Shown: positions 54,616 to 62,849, counted from the stretch's first letter. The stretch is DNA of 64,000 nt from Clostridium pasteurianum BC1 (GCF_000389635.1 NC_021182.1:1860001-1924000), one strand, 5' to 3'. The notes: generated by a model from the letters alone, not told the origin. Made by a program: numbers and translations.

Positions 54616-55797
54616 ATGTTAAATATTGGTATTAATTTGTGTAATTCTAATTCTGTTGTTGCCAATAATTTATTCTTAAACCCTTCTATAACCAATGAGG
54701 AACTAGTTATATATTGTCTTTTGCAAAGAAATTATTTTACTATTAAAGGATTTGGTATTTGTTCAATTATCATGTTATGTGATTATTTATATATTCAACA
54801 TAATAATAGTCGTGTTATTGATACTATTAGAAAATCGATTATAGGTTTAATTAAAAAAGAATACATAGCTATTAGAGACAAAAATTTTAATGAAGTTGAT
54901 TTTGGTGATATTGATAATAAAACTAATTTTTATGTTGGATTTGATTTACCTGAAAGTGAATTCTTTCAAATTTATGATTCTGCATTAGATAATTTATTTG
55001 AAAGTATACCAAAAATACAGAGTAATATTAGTAAATTTAAAATTGCTAGATTATATATTGCTTGTTTAAGAGTTATATCTAATCAATCAGAATTTGGATA
55101 TATTTCTCAATCTTCATGTAAAAAATGTGGTTTTGCAAGTGATACAATATCTAAATATTTTAAAATATTACAAGATTTAGGATTAATATTATATAATAAC
55201 GATTATTTAACACCTGAAAAACACTACACTAAAACATATGTTGGTAATCCAGACAATAAAAAGAATTTTGAGTTTCAATTAGGTGAAGAAATTAGTAAAT
55301 TTAACCTTATACACACTGATAAGAAAATATCTAATAAAAGACGTAGTGTTAGCAAAAAGATTGATAATACAAAAAAGAAAATTGATACTGCTAAGGATAA
55401 TGAAATTGCTAAGTTGAAAGAAATGTTAGCAAAGACTGAAGCAGAAAAGAAAGAATTAGAATTTAAGATTAATGAGAAAAAATCTAAACCTAAAAAACAT
55501 TTAGGATTAAATAAACCAGAGCCAATAATAGAAGAAGTACAGCCAATTGAAGAAGATTTGGGTAGTGAAGAAGATATTCCCGATGAAGATATAACAAAAG
55601 CAATAGATAATTGTATAGCAGATAATAATTTAGATGATGATGATTATGATATATTTGGAGATTATTTTGAACATGAGAAGATGCAGGAGCAGAAAGATAA
55701 AGATAACAATGATAGAAAAAATGAATTAATTCATAAAATGTTCCCTGAGTATCCATTAAATGCTATTATTCCAGATGATGATAATTTGGATTTCTAG
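54616..55797 (+). CDS. Winged-helix replication-initiator-like protein
   Basis: A 393-residue protein. The N-terminal 110 residues resemble the winged-helix start of RepA-type initiators (LFLNPSITNEELVIYCLLQR, then IDTIRKSIIGLIKKEYI). A second winged helix follows near residues 155-205 (SQSSCKKCGFASDTISKYFKI as helix-turn-helix). Residues about 225-295 are a Lys/Glu coiled coil, and the tail is strongly acidic. Rep or DnaD-like primosome roles are possible. Iteron-like repeats lie 140-190 bp upstream, supporting a replication function. Family not confirmed. Confidence 0.5.
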   Translation: MLNIGINLCNSNSVVANNLFLNPSITNEELVIYCLLQRNYFTIKGFGICSIIMLCDYLYIQHNNSRVIDTIRKSIIGLIKKEYIAIRDKNFNEVDFGDIDNKTNFYVGFDLPESEFFQIYDSALDNLFESIPKIQSNISKFKIARLYIACLRVISNQSEFGYISQSSCKKCGFASDTISKYFKILQDLGLILYNNDYLTPEKHYTKTYVGNPDNKKNFEFQLGEEISKFNLIHTDKKISNKRRSVSKKIDNTKKKIDTAKDNEIAKLKEMLAKTEAEKKELEFKINEKKSKPKKHLGLNKPEPIIEEVQPIEEDLGSEEDIPDEDITKAIDNCIADNNLDDDDYDIFGDYFEHEKMQEQKDKDNNDRKNELIHKMFPEYPLNAIIPDDDNLDF

Positions 55798-55811
55798 TAA
55801 ATATCCACTTG

Positions 55812-55990
55812 ATAGAGTAACTTGTACAAAAAAATATCAAAAAGTTGCATGATAATGCCTTATAAACGGCTTGGTTGAGCCATCTATAACACCTATATAG
55901 GTAGAGAAGAATAAGTTTAGACTAGCTCTATCAGGACGTGATTATACTAGTTTGTTATCATGTTACGGGGGAGCAGTAATATGCTCTTCC
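55812..55990 (+). ncRNA. Candidate structured RNA with pseudoknot
   Basis: Right after the Rep-like gene: GATAGAG (about 55812) pairs with CTCTATC (about 55943); GTAACTT with AAGTTGC (about 55819-55849); CATGATAA (about 55848) with TTATCATG (about 55966). The first and last of these interlock, forming a pseudoknot around hairpins GGCTTGGTTGAGCC and ACCTATATAGGT. A GC-richer GGGGGAGCAG...CTCTTCC segment follows. No protein frame is present. It is the first part of a 980-bp gene-less stretch (55798-56778). Confidence 0.5.
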
Positions 55991-56141
55991 TATTATAATA
56001 ATTCATTTTCATAATAATATTTTTCCTTCTTTCAGATGATGCTCTATATGGGTGTCATCTATTTATTATTTTTTACTAAATAAACTTATAATTATTCAAT
56101 TAATTATAACATGAATAATATTATAATGCAATAGGTTTATG

Positions 56142-56175
56142 ATAAGTTTTTCAATAAATTTATTGAAAAACTTAT
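56142..56175. repeat. 34-bp perfect palindrome
   Basis: ATAAGTTTTTCAATAAA followed by its exact reverse complement, centre between 56158 and 56159. There is no loop and no T-run beyond the stem, so a dimer-binding operator, cruciform or replication/termination site are all possible. Confidence 0.65.
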
Positions 56176-56201
56176 TGATTTTGAAGTAAATAGCGTTCCG
56201 T

Positions 56202-56440
56202 TCAAAAAACTGGGGAACGTAATATAGATACCGTAGTGCTTTGTATTAGGCTAGCCAACAAATGCAAAGAAAAACATTTATAGAGTGAGAAGAAAAGTGT
56301 ACTAAGATTTGCCATACATGCTTATCTGTGCGTACTACCTATATTTGTACTTGTGGTTTACCTGGTTTTCATGAGTAAAATACATATGACAATTTGAGTT
56401 ATGTGGGAGGTATAGATTCAGAACTATAAATCCTACGACT
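56202..56440 (+). ncRNA. Second structured non-coding segment
   Basis: CGTTCC and GGAACG pair (about 56203-56219); CTTTGTATT (56239-56247) pairs with AATGCAAAG (56261-56269); GTAGT (about 56233) may pair with ACTAC (about 56334). The region has no frame and more G/C than its flanks. RNA class not recognised; it might be continuous with the segment at 55812. Confidence 0.4.
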
Positions 56441-56577
56441 TATATTATTTTTACATTAATCATATTTACAAATAATCTAATATTACTATATATCATTCAA
56501 TTGTAAATGTCAAGGATTTACTTATATTTATTTAATTAAGTTACTATTACATGGTAATTGAATCAAGTAAATATTTT

Positions 56578-56778
56578 TCAGAAGCCTAACTGGGTTATCA
56601 AATAAGGCAATTAAGAATATATCATGTCGAGATGACAGCATTATATTCTCCCTATTAATTACAGTGAATTGGTGGCCAAATTTTCGGTTACCAAAATCTA
56701 AAGGTGAGATGCTTTAGAGACAGTGAGGACATTGAGAGGTGAAAGGCTCTCTAATATTCTTAGGGGGAATATATTAAT
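56578..56778 (+). promoter_or_regulatory. Structured leader of the Bro-N gene
   Basis: Hairpins GGTGGCC/GGTTACC (about 56670-56694) and GAGAG/CTCTC (about 56734-56754) precede the gene. Finally ATATTC/GAATAT encloses AGGGG in its loop, which is the ribosome site of 56779. Translation control of the antirepressor is plausible. Confidence 0.45.
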
Positions 56779-57873
56779 ATGACAAAGAACAATAACGTAT
56801 TAACAAAAGAATTTAATGGACAAGAGGTAACTTTTAGAATTAATAATGAAACAGGAGTTAGTGAGGTACAAATTGATTCTGTAGCTAGATTTTGTGGTTG
56901 GACAAGAATAAAAAATAACAAAGAATATTTAATGTGGGATAGAGTTAATGGATATTTAAGTGAATTACAATTTCCACAGAAGTGTGGAAAGGGTGATTTC
57001 ATACCAGAATACATAATGTATCCACTTATTGGTAAAGCAAATAATAAACAAGCAACAAACTTCATGTTATGGGTAGGACAAGTATTAGTAGACTTAAGAA
57101 CAAAAGGTGTAGTCATATTGAACCATGCAGAAAATGCAGCTATAGATTTTGAGAAAAAGTATGGTAAATATAGAATTAGAAAAACATTTACAAAAAGTAA
57201 TAATATAATTGAAGATTATAAAGAATTTGATAAATTGTCTAAGGCTGAGAGAAAAGCCAAGAGACTTAATAATAAAGATAGAGTTAAATTATGTAATATT
57301 ATTGTTAGTGCTTTAGAAAAGAGAATTAATAATAGCTTATTAGAATTAAAGCCTAGTGAAATTATTGGAATGCAAGAAGTTATAAGTGATATTAAAACAG
57401 ATATAACTAAATTATCCAATAAGAAAAATGGTGGAGACAAGACGGCACAAACTAAGAAAATAAAACAATTACAGGAGCAGTTGGAGAGTATACCTAATTA
57501 TCCTGTAGATTATGAATTTGTGACACTTGATGTACATGGATTTAGTAATAATTATATGTACAAATATTGTGATGAGAATGTATATAAATCTGAAGCATAT
57601 AAAATGTGGATTAAATATTTTCCATATGACAATGTTCCGGAAATTGATTACTGGGAAGATGTAGATTTCGATAAACCTATAGAATTATTTATTAATTATG
57701 TAGCCAAGCCTGACATTGACATAAGGAATCTTGATAAGAGTTTTATAGATATGATATTTAATAACATATATGAAGTTGATGATAATATTGTTGAATCTAT
57801 ACATAGTCAGAGAGTTGGTGTCGCTGATACATGGCAAGAAGGTAAGATTAGTTTCTTTATTAGAAATAAATAA
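56779..57873 (+). CDS. Bro-N domain antirepressor-like protein
   Basis: A 364-residue protein. Residues about 5-115 match a Bro-N/phage antirepressor domain: KEFNGQEVTFRINNETG, VDSVARFCGWTRIKNN-like core, then YIMYPLIGKANNKQATNF. The C-terminal 250 residues are a charged helical part and an unassigned domain (CDENVYKSEAYKMWIKYFP). Bro-N proteins bind DNA and often derepress prophage or element genes. It has a long structured leader with an occluded ribosome site. Confidence 0.75.
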   Translation: MTKNNNVLTKEFNGQEVTFRINNETGVSEVQIDSVARFCGWTRIKNNKEYLMWDRVNGYLSELQFPQKCGKGDFIPEYIMYPLIGKANNKQATNFMLWVGQVLVDLRTKGVVILNHAENAAIDFEKKYGKYRIRKTFTKSNNIIEDYKEFDKLSKAERKAKRLNNKDRVKLCNIIVSALEKRINNSLLELKPSEIIGMQEVISDIKTDITKLSNKKNGGDKTAQTKKIKQLQEQLESIPNYPVDYEFVTLDVHGFSNNYMYKYCDENVYKSEAYKMWIKYFPYDNVPEIDYWEDVDFDKPIELFINYVAKPDIDIRNLDKSFIDMIFNNIYEVDDNIVESIHSQRVGVADTWQEGKISFFIRNK

Positions 57874-57911
57874 ATTATACATAGCGTATTAGGTACGCAG
57901 ATTATACATAT

Positions 57912-57988
57912 CCTCGTTGTGGCCCACTGGGTTCCAACGAGGAATTAACACATATTGAAATTATTGAAGGTAACACAATTTTGTTACC
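57912..57988 (+). terminator. Two hairpins after the Bro-N gene
   Basis: CCTCGTTG (57912-57919) pairs with CAACGAGG (57935-57942); GGTAAC (57969-57974) pairs with GTTACC (57983-57988). The T-runs are weak. Confidence 0.6.
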
Positions 57989-58019
57989 CTTATACATATT
58001 TTGGGAGGAATAATTATTT

Positions 58020-58367
58020 ATGATACATTTAAATAAAAAGGAATATAAATTTTGCATAGATACTTTTCAGGATAGTATTTCACATCTAAGTAAACTAAGA
58101 GGTGAAGATTTATTAAATTATATAAATAGCGTAGGACAGGACTCAATTGATAGTGCTATAGAACTGATTACTTGTAGTAGAAAAGATATTAATAATAATG
58201 AAGAGTTAAATGAGAAGTGCAAGAATAGTATTTTCTGGCTCAATGGAATGTTCGTTTGGTCAGATAGTTACATGATAAGTTCAAATGAGGTACTAGAATA
58301 TGTTGGAGACGAGCAGTATTGTAGCATATTCGAGAAGATTATTAATGATGATTTGGAGGAAGAATAA
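58020..58367 (+). CDS. Acidic hypothetical protein (115 aa)
   Basis: ATG 58020 behind GGGAGG. A helical acidic protein (CIDTFQDSISHLSKLRGEDL, ending INDDLEEE). No family. First of a tight three-gene operon; only 1 bp separates it from the next start. Small acidic proteins of phages and plasmids can be anti-restriction or host-inhibitor proteins, which is only a possibility here. Confidence 0.65.
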   Translation: MIHLNKKEYKFCIDTFQDSISHLSKLRGEDLLNYINSVGQDSIDSAIELITCSRKDINNNEELNEKCKNSIFWLNGMFVWSDSYMISSNEVLEYVGDEQYCSIFEKIINDDLEEE

Positions 58368-58368
58368 T

Positions 58369-58668
58369 ATGGGAATTTACAATTTTATATATACAAATAC
58401 AACAGATAATTCAGTGAGCTATTTACTCTTATATGATGATTTTAGAGATTATCTGATGGACAGTTATGACTGGGATGTCGATAGTATCGAATCAATAGAT
58501 ACTTTGTTCCAGGATGGTGTATTGGAGTGGGAAAATTATATCTATATTAATTGTCATACGGATGTTATTATTAATGTAGCAGATTTAACATTAGAAATAG
58601 ATAAAATTTGTTCGGACTTTATGGATGGTAAAGATATTGAGAGACTAATGGAATTAATAGGAGATTAA
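58369..58668 (+). CDS. Acidic hypothetical protein (99 aa)
   Basis: ATG 58369 follows GGAGG 8 nt upstream; an in-frame upstream extension overlaps the previous gene and has no ribosome site. The protein is Asp/Glu/Tyr-rich (LLLYDDFRDYLMDSYDWDVD). No family. Middle gene of the 58020-59176 operon. Confidence 0.65.
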   Translation: MGIYNFIYTNTTDNSVSYLLLYDDFRDYLMDSYDWDVDSIESIDTLFQDGVLEWENYIYINCHTDVIINVADLTLEIDKICSDFMDGKDIERLMELIGD

Positions 58669-58669
58669 T

Positions 58670-59176
58670 ATGGATACAATACGTGGCGAAGATGCTAAGG
58701 AAATATTGGAAGAAGCACATAGTTTACCTTCTGAAAAATCTAAAGTAAACGGTAAGAAGTTAATTAAGAAATATAAGACTTTAGAAGAATCTAAAAAGAT
58801 GTGGGAGCAATGGCTCAGGGAAATTGACCAAGAAGAACTAAGAAATATTGTTAGTAAAAATAAAACAGTGATTACCAAAGATGATGAATGGCGAGATGAA
58901 ACTGAATGGGATGAAATGGACAAGGAGGACGATAACTTGAAAGAACTAGAAAATTTATATAGCAGATTAGATAATATAAAGAGAGAATTATTAGAACTAG
59001 AAAAGGAATTAGCAGATGAAAGACTAGAACATGTCAGGGCTGTTGACAATAGAAATGTTGAGTATCAAATTAAGACAAAAGATAGGATGTACGACATTGA
59101 TAATGAGGTAATTAGGCTACTAGAGAAGGAAAAGGCAATAATTGATAAGATAATGGAAGCACAGAAAAATAAATAA
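58670..59176 (+). CDS. Coiled-coil hypothetical protein (168 aa)
   Basis: ATG 58670 one bp after the previous stop, with AGGAG. Residues 1-90 are charged (GKKLIKKYKTLEESKKMWEQ), and about 90-165 form a coiled coil (LKELENLYSRLDNIKRELLE). Last gene of the operon. No family; a structural or scaffold role is possible. Confidence 0.62.
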   Translation: MDTIRGEDAKEILEEAHSLPSEKSKVNGKKLIKKYKTLEESKKMWEQWLREIDQEELRNIVSKNKTVITKDDEWRDETEWDEMDKEDDNLKELENLYSRLDNIKRELLELEKELADERLEHVRAVDNRNVEYQIKTKDRMYDIDNEVIRLLEKEKAIIDKIMEAQKNK

Positions 59177-59216
59177 TTCGACAAAAAGAAGGACAATTTG
59201 CTCTAATTATAGAAAT
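59177..59216 (+). promoter_or_regulatory. Sigma-H-like promoter of the 59251 gene
   Basis: TTCGACAA, then AAGGA (59189-59193), 14 bp, TATAGAA (59208-59214). Compare the sigma-H consensus RnAGGAwWW and RnnGAATww. TTCTATA at 59229-59235 makes a dyad with the -10. Confidence 0.5.
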
Positions 59217-59250
59217 TAGTTATAAATATTCTATAAAAGGAAGTGTTAAT

Positions 59251-59631
59251 ATGAAATATGATTTTAAAAATTGTGATTTCTGTAAAAATGTATTTAATAT
59301 TAAAAATATAGATTGGACTAATTTTTATATCTATAAAGATATATCAGATGCAAATAAAATTTTTAATACTTTATTTATTGAGAAATTTAAGGAAAAAGAA
59401 GAAGAATATAATGCAAAAAAGAATAAATATTGTTGTAATAAGCATTTTAATTTAAGTTTTTGGGAAAATGAAATAGGCTCAGCTATAGATTATATTATAT
59501 ATGAATATAAAAGTTTAAATGATGATAATTCACACTATTTGTATGGATTTATACCTATATCAGAAGAAGAAATAGATAAAATAAAAGAATATTATGATAA
59601 AAAAATACAATATATAAAAAATAATCTCTGA
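59251..59631 (+). CDS. Cysteine-containing hypothetical protein (126 aa)
   Basis: ATG 59251 after AAAAGGAAG. CDFC near residue 7 and YCCNKH near residue 60 could bind zinc. The C-terminal half is helical. No family. Monocistronic, under a sigma-H-like promoter and ended by the hairpin at 59780. Confidence 0.6.
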   Translation: MKYDFKNCDFCKNVFNIKNIDWTNFYIYKDISDANKIFNTLFIEKFKEKEEEYNAKKNKYCCNKHFNLSFWENEIGSAIDYIIYEYKSLNDDNSHYLYGFIPISEEEIDKIKEYYDKKIQYIKNNL

Positions 59632-59779
59632 TTAAAATGCTGGTGTTTTTACTAATGTTAAATTATATTAACTTAAACTTAAAGCAATAGATACAATTTA
59701 GAAATGGAATCTTAATATTATATTGATAATATAATATAGACATGGAAATAATCCGATCAATCTCATATAATTTAATTTA

Positions 59780-59809
59780 ACATCAGTGAAAGCTACTGGT
59801 GTCTTTTTT
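59780..59809 (+). terminator. Terminator of the 59251 unit
   Basis: ACATCAGT (59780-59787) pairs with ACTGGTGT (59795-59802) and is followed by TTTTTT. Confidence 0.75.
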
Positions 59810-59827
59810 ATTTTTTGGATGGTTTTA

Positions 59828-59866
59828 TTCGACAAATAAAGGACTTTATCTTTCACATATAGAAGT
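59828..59866 (+). promoter_or_regulatory. Sigma-H-like promoter of the 59901 gene
   Basis: TTCGACAA, AAAGGA (59838-59843), 14 bp, TATAGAA (59858-59864), 36 nt before the ATG. The last base of the -10 is G instead of T. Confidence 0.5.
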
Positions 59867-59900
59867 ATATAGAAAATATGGTGAAAGGTAGGTGTTGAAT

Positions 59901-60215
59901 ATGGCAGTTTATAAATCAATAATAATAACTGGTAAAGAGATACAACCAATTCCGCCAATAGATCATGTATTAGTAGATTTAAAATTAAATGTATTGGCTA
60001 ACAAACTGAATTTTTATAGTGTTGTGATATACAATATTGCTAAAAAAGTCAAAGAATTAGTTAATGATAAAACAGTTACATTGACTTTGTGGTTTGATGA
60101 AAAAATACAAATTGATGTCCCTAATGTGAAACTATTATACGATAACGAAAATATAATAATTTCAGCTGATGAAATTATACACAAAACAATTTCATCATTT
60201 ACTAAGAACTCTTAA
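59901..60215 (+). CDS. Hypothetical protein (104 aa)
   Basis: ATG 59901 behind AAAGGTAGG. Residues about 25-75 read LVDLKLNVLANKLNFYSVVI, VTLTLWFDEKIQIDVP: a small alpha/beta protein. No family. Own promoter and terminator. Confidence 0.6.
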   Translation: MAVYKSIIITGKEIQPIPPIDHVLVDLKLNVLANKLNFYSVVIYNIAKKVKELVNDKTVTLTLWFDEKIQIDVPNVKLLYDNENIIISADEIIHKTISSFTKNS

Positions 60216-60229
60216 CAGGGTTCTTTTTA
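60204..60229 (+). terminator. Terminator overlapping the stop of the 59901 gene
   Basis: AAGAACTC (60204-60211) pairs with GGGTTCTT (60218-60225), then TTT. Nearly the same sequence is used at 62754-62789. Confidence 0.75.
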
Positions 60230-60241
60230 TTTTTAATAAAT

Positions 60242-60270
60242 AAAGGATTCTTACCTAATGTTGTAGAATA
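60242..60270 (+). promoter_or_regulatory. Sigma-H-like promoter of the 60306 gene
   Basis: AAAGGA (60242-60247), 14 bp, TGTAGAAT (60262-60269), 36 nt before the ATG. GTAGAATAG fits RnnGAATww. Confidence 0.6.
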
Positions 60271-60305
60271 GTAGATTAAAATACAATATTTAGGGAGATG
60301 GGATT

Positions 60306-61127
60306 ATGGAAATAATCATTGAAGGAAAATTAGAACCATATTTTGAGTTAATAAAAAAAATAATTTATGATGTAATTAAAAATTTTTATGATAAAAATAT
60401 AGAAAACATTATTAATAGTATCATAGTTCCAAGTGACTTTACTGAAAAAATTCATGAAATTGATATAACTTCAAAGTCTAGAGATTTCACAGAAATTATG
60501 GGGAAAACTATAAATAACTTAGATGAAATAATAATTATTATAAATCCTAATTTAGTGATTGCTGGATTGCATGATGTAGATAATTATAATAATGGAGAAA
60601 AAATGAATGGTTTTTATAATTATTTATTTCTTACAATATATCATGAATTTGTACATGGTTTACATTATTATGATAGATACTTAATAAATAAAGATTATAA
60701 AAACAATAGTAATATATTTTATGAATTTGCATATTCATTTTGGGATGAATATGCAGCATACAAAAAACAAGCACAAATAAATTATAAAAATGAAGATTTT
60801 CTAGATTTTTTAAATGAACTTAATAGTCTCTTAATAGCTAAAAAGTATAAAGATTTAAATATATTATTTAACAATATTAATTATAGATTAGCATTAGTTT
60901 TAGGTCTTGCAGATGGAATTGATGATAAGAATAATATAAAAGAAATTAATTCTACTATTAGTAAAACTTTTCTTAAAAATATTTATCTAGATATTTGGAA
61001 TGAAGTAAGATTTATTGAAGATAATAATTTAAAATATGAAAAAAGTAGACATAATATATTAAAAATAAGTGGGTATTTGAGTACGGTTTTAGAATTAATT
61101 AAAAATAATTATCAAGAAAATCTTTAA
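60306..61127 (+). CDS. Second HExxH metallopeptidase-like protein
   Basis: A 273-residue protein with the zincin motif HEFVH (H113, E114, H117) and a likely third ligand in FWDEYAAYKK (E148, 31 residues later), the spacing of gluzincin-type enzymes. No signal peptide; the rest is helical. It is not related in sequence to the first HExxH protein beyond the motif. Monocistronic under a sigma-H-like promoter. Substrate unknown; cleavage of a host regulator, as in ImmA-like proteins, is a possibility. Confidence 0.6.
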   Translation: MEIIIEGKLEPYFELIKKIIYDVIKNFYDKNIENIINSIIVPSDFTEKIHEIDITSKSRDFTEIMGKTINNLDEIIIIINPNLVIAGLHDVDNYNNGEKMNGFYNYLFLTIYHEFVHGLHYYDRYLINKDYKNNSNIFYEFAYSFWDEYAAYKKQAQINYKNEDFLDFLNELNSLLIAKKYKDLNILFNNINYRLALVLGLADGIDDKNNIKEINSTISKTFLKNIYLDIWNEVRFIEDNNLKYEKSRHNILKISGYLSTVLELIKNNYQENL

Positions 61128-61164
61128 TAGAGCCTATTTTATATAAATATAGTGGAAACATATG

Positions 61165-61192
61165 TTCAATATACTATATGTTGTGCTATAAT
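61165..61192 (+). promoter_or_regulatory. Extended -10 promoter of the 61228 gene
   Basis: TTCAAT (61165-61170), 16 bp, TATAAT (61187-61192) with TG one base upstream, a vegetative type unlike the neighbouring units. Confidence 0.55.
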
Positions 61193-61227
61193 TATCCTGT
61201 AAGTAAAATTATGGGAGGATGAATTTA

Positions 61228-62007
61228 GTGGAGTTTTCTAATAAAGAAATATTAAGAGCAAAAAGAGATTTAGAAAATATTATTGATGATATATTTAATT
61301 GTGATTCAATTTATATTTATGATATAAATTTGAAAAGATTAATAAAAATATTAAAAGATAATAATGTTTTAAATACCATAACCAATCCATACTTCAATGT
61401 AGAAATTAATTTTAATGAAATCGAATATCAGGAGAATATTAATGATTGGATTGAATTTAATATTCCTGAAGATATTGAATTAGAAATAGCTTATGTTTTA
61501 CAAAGATTACAAGAAGTTTTATATAATGATTTTAATATATTGAATTTTACACATATGGTTTTTAAAATGGATACTTATAATGGTAATATAAAATGTTGGA
61601 ATAATAATATATTAAGACCATGTTTAAGAGAGCTATTAATAAAAATTCAAGATTTAATTGAAGATGAAGTAACTGGGAAAGATATGGTTGATAGTAGTAG
61701 ACTCAATATTTATAATATTAGTAATGTTTCTGTAAGCAATAATTCTAATTTGGCAATAGGAGAAAATATAAAACAAGATATAAATATTAATGAACTATTT
61801 AATAAATTATTAAATACTGCTAACTTAATAAATAATGATGAAGAAAAGAATAGAGTAATACAATGTATTAATGAAATGAAAGATAATAATGGTAAAAAAT
61901 CATTATTAGATAAATATAATAAATTTATTGAGAGTGCTGCTAATCATATGACTTTGTTTACTCCATTAATACCATTATTAACTCTACTATTAACTAATAT
62001 AAAATAA
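61228..62007 (+). CDS. Hypothetical protein with C-terminal hydrophobic anchor
   Basis: 259 residues. GTG 61228 is preferred because the GGGAGG touches the in-frame ATG at 61219. The N-terminal 150 residues are helical and acidic, then an Asn/Ser-rich linker (NISNVSVSNNSNLAIGENIK), and a C-terminal stretch SAANHMTLFTPLIPLLTLLL that may insert in the membrane. This three-part layout is seen in some abortive-infection effectors, but no signature is present. Own promoter and terminator. Confidence 0.6.
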   Translation: MEFSNKEILRAKRDLENIIDDIFNCDSIYIYDINLKRLIKILKDNNVLNTITNPYFNVEINFNEIEYQENINDWIEFNIPEDIELEIAYVLQRLQEVLYNDFNILNFTHMVFKMDTYNGNIKCWNNNILRPCLRELLIKIQDLIEDEVTGKDMVDSSRLNIYNISNVSVSNNSNLAIGENIKQDININELFNKLLNTANLINNDEEKNRVIQCINEMKDNNGKKSLLDKYNKFIESAANHMTLFTPLIPLLTLLLTNIK

Positions 62008-62027
62008 TAGTTAAAATAGCTAAATTG

Positions 62028-62059
62028 AGAATCTACAATAATATGTGGATTCTTTTTTA
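62028..62059 (+). terminator. Terminator of the 61228 unit
   Basis: AGAATCTACA (62028-62037) pairs with TGTGGATTCT (62044-62053), followed by TTTTTT. Confidence 0.8.
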
Positions 62060-62089
62060 TTGTATTGTAATATATAGGAGGTATAAGTT

Positions 62090-62236
62090 ATGATGAAACA
62101 AGATATAAAAGAAATAATGGATATTATAATAAAACATGATGCATTAAATATAAATAGTTTAGATGTGCATATAGAAACTAAAGCAATAGTAATCGCTAGG
62201 TGCATTAAAGCTATTAAGAAAGAACTAGAGAATTAA
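62090..62236 (+). CDS. Small helical protein (48 aa)
   Basis: ATG 62090 after AGGAGG. The protein reads KQDIKEIMDIIIKHDALNIN and ends IKAIKKELEN; helical, no family. A hairpin follows at 62289. Confidence 0.55.
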   Translation: MMKQDIKEIMDIIIKHDALNINSLDVHIETKAIVIARCIKAIKKELEN

Positions 62237-62288
62237 TATATTTTTTTTGAAAGTCAAAGAAAGTTAAAGTAAAAGATGGAAGTAAAAA

Positions 62289-62321
62289 ACAAGATTAAAG
62301 AAATCTATCCTTTAATCTTGT
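62289..62321. terminator. Hairpin, stronger on the minus strand
   Basis: ACAAGATTAAAG (62289-62300) pairs with CTTTAATCTTGT (62310-62321). T-rich only on the minus strand, where no gene is near. Confidence 0.5.
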
Positions 62322-62559
62322 AAAACTAAACTAATAGTTTTAACTTACTACTCATAATCCCTTGTAGCAACAATAGATATATTTAAATTGAAAGGATTCT
62401 CTATTGTTATATTCTATTATATTAAAAGTTAAATGTAATATCTATCGGTAAATTATACCAAGGGAAATAAATATAAATATTTTGAAAAATAAAGGGATAA
62501 TTAATCCAATTGTAGAAGTATATAGTATAAAATATAAATTTATGATTGGAGTGTTAAGT

Positions 62560-62754
62560 ATGTATTGTGAGTTAGCTAAGAAAGAAATAGAATTTTTTGA
62601 TAAACCTGTTATTTTAGGAGGCAAAAATACTACTGTTAAAGAATGCTCAGAATTTAAAGATAAAATTATAAATGGTGGATTCATTAAAAACGGATGTAAA
62701 TTTCGTTCCAGTGCACAATGCTTAAAAAAACGATATCAACAAGAACATAAATAA
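62560..62754 (+). CDS. Small cysteine-containing protein (64 aa)
   Basis: ATG 62560 follows TTGGAG; longer in-frame starts have no site. Four Cys (MYCELAKK, VKECSEF, KNGCKFRSSAQC) may bind a metal or form disulfides. No family. The upstream AAAGGATTCTC at 62391 has no matching -10. Confidence 0.55.
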   Translation: MYCELAKKEIEFFDKPVILGGKNTTVKECSEFKDKIINGGFIKNGCKFRSSAQCLKKRYQQEHK

Positions 62755-62789
62755 ATTTTTAAGAACTCTTAATAGAGTTCTTAAAAATT
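62754..62789 (+). terminator. Palindromic terminator
   Basis: A 15-bp stem (62754-62768 with 62775-62789) containing AAGAACTC/GAGTTCTT, a near twin of the terminator at 60204. Confidence 0.75.
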
Positions 62790-62810
62790 GTTACTTTTAT
62801 ATTAATTTGA

Positions 62811-62849
62811 TTCAACAATTAAAGGATATTATGACTTTTTATAGAATAT
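62811..62849 (+). promoter_or_regulatory. Sigma-H-like promoter of the 62884 gene
   Basis: TTCAACAA, AAAGGATAT (62821-62829), 11 bp, ATAGAATAT (62841-62849): full match to RnAGGAwWW/RnnGAATww. A dyad ATAGAATATT/AATATTCTAT (62841-62867) overlaps the -10. Confidence 0.65.

Noticed and set aside
58654-59049. 131-codon Ser-rich minus-strand frame
   Set aside because: It is the antisense shadow of the Glu/Lys/Asp-rich coiled-coil gene 58670-59176.
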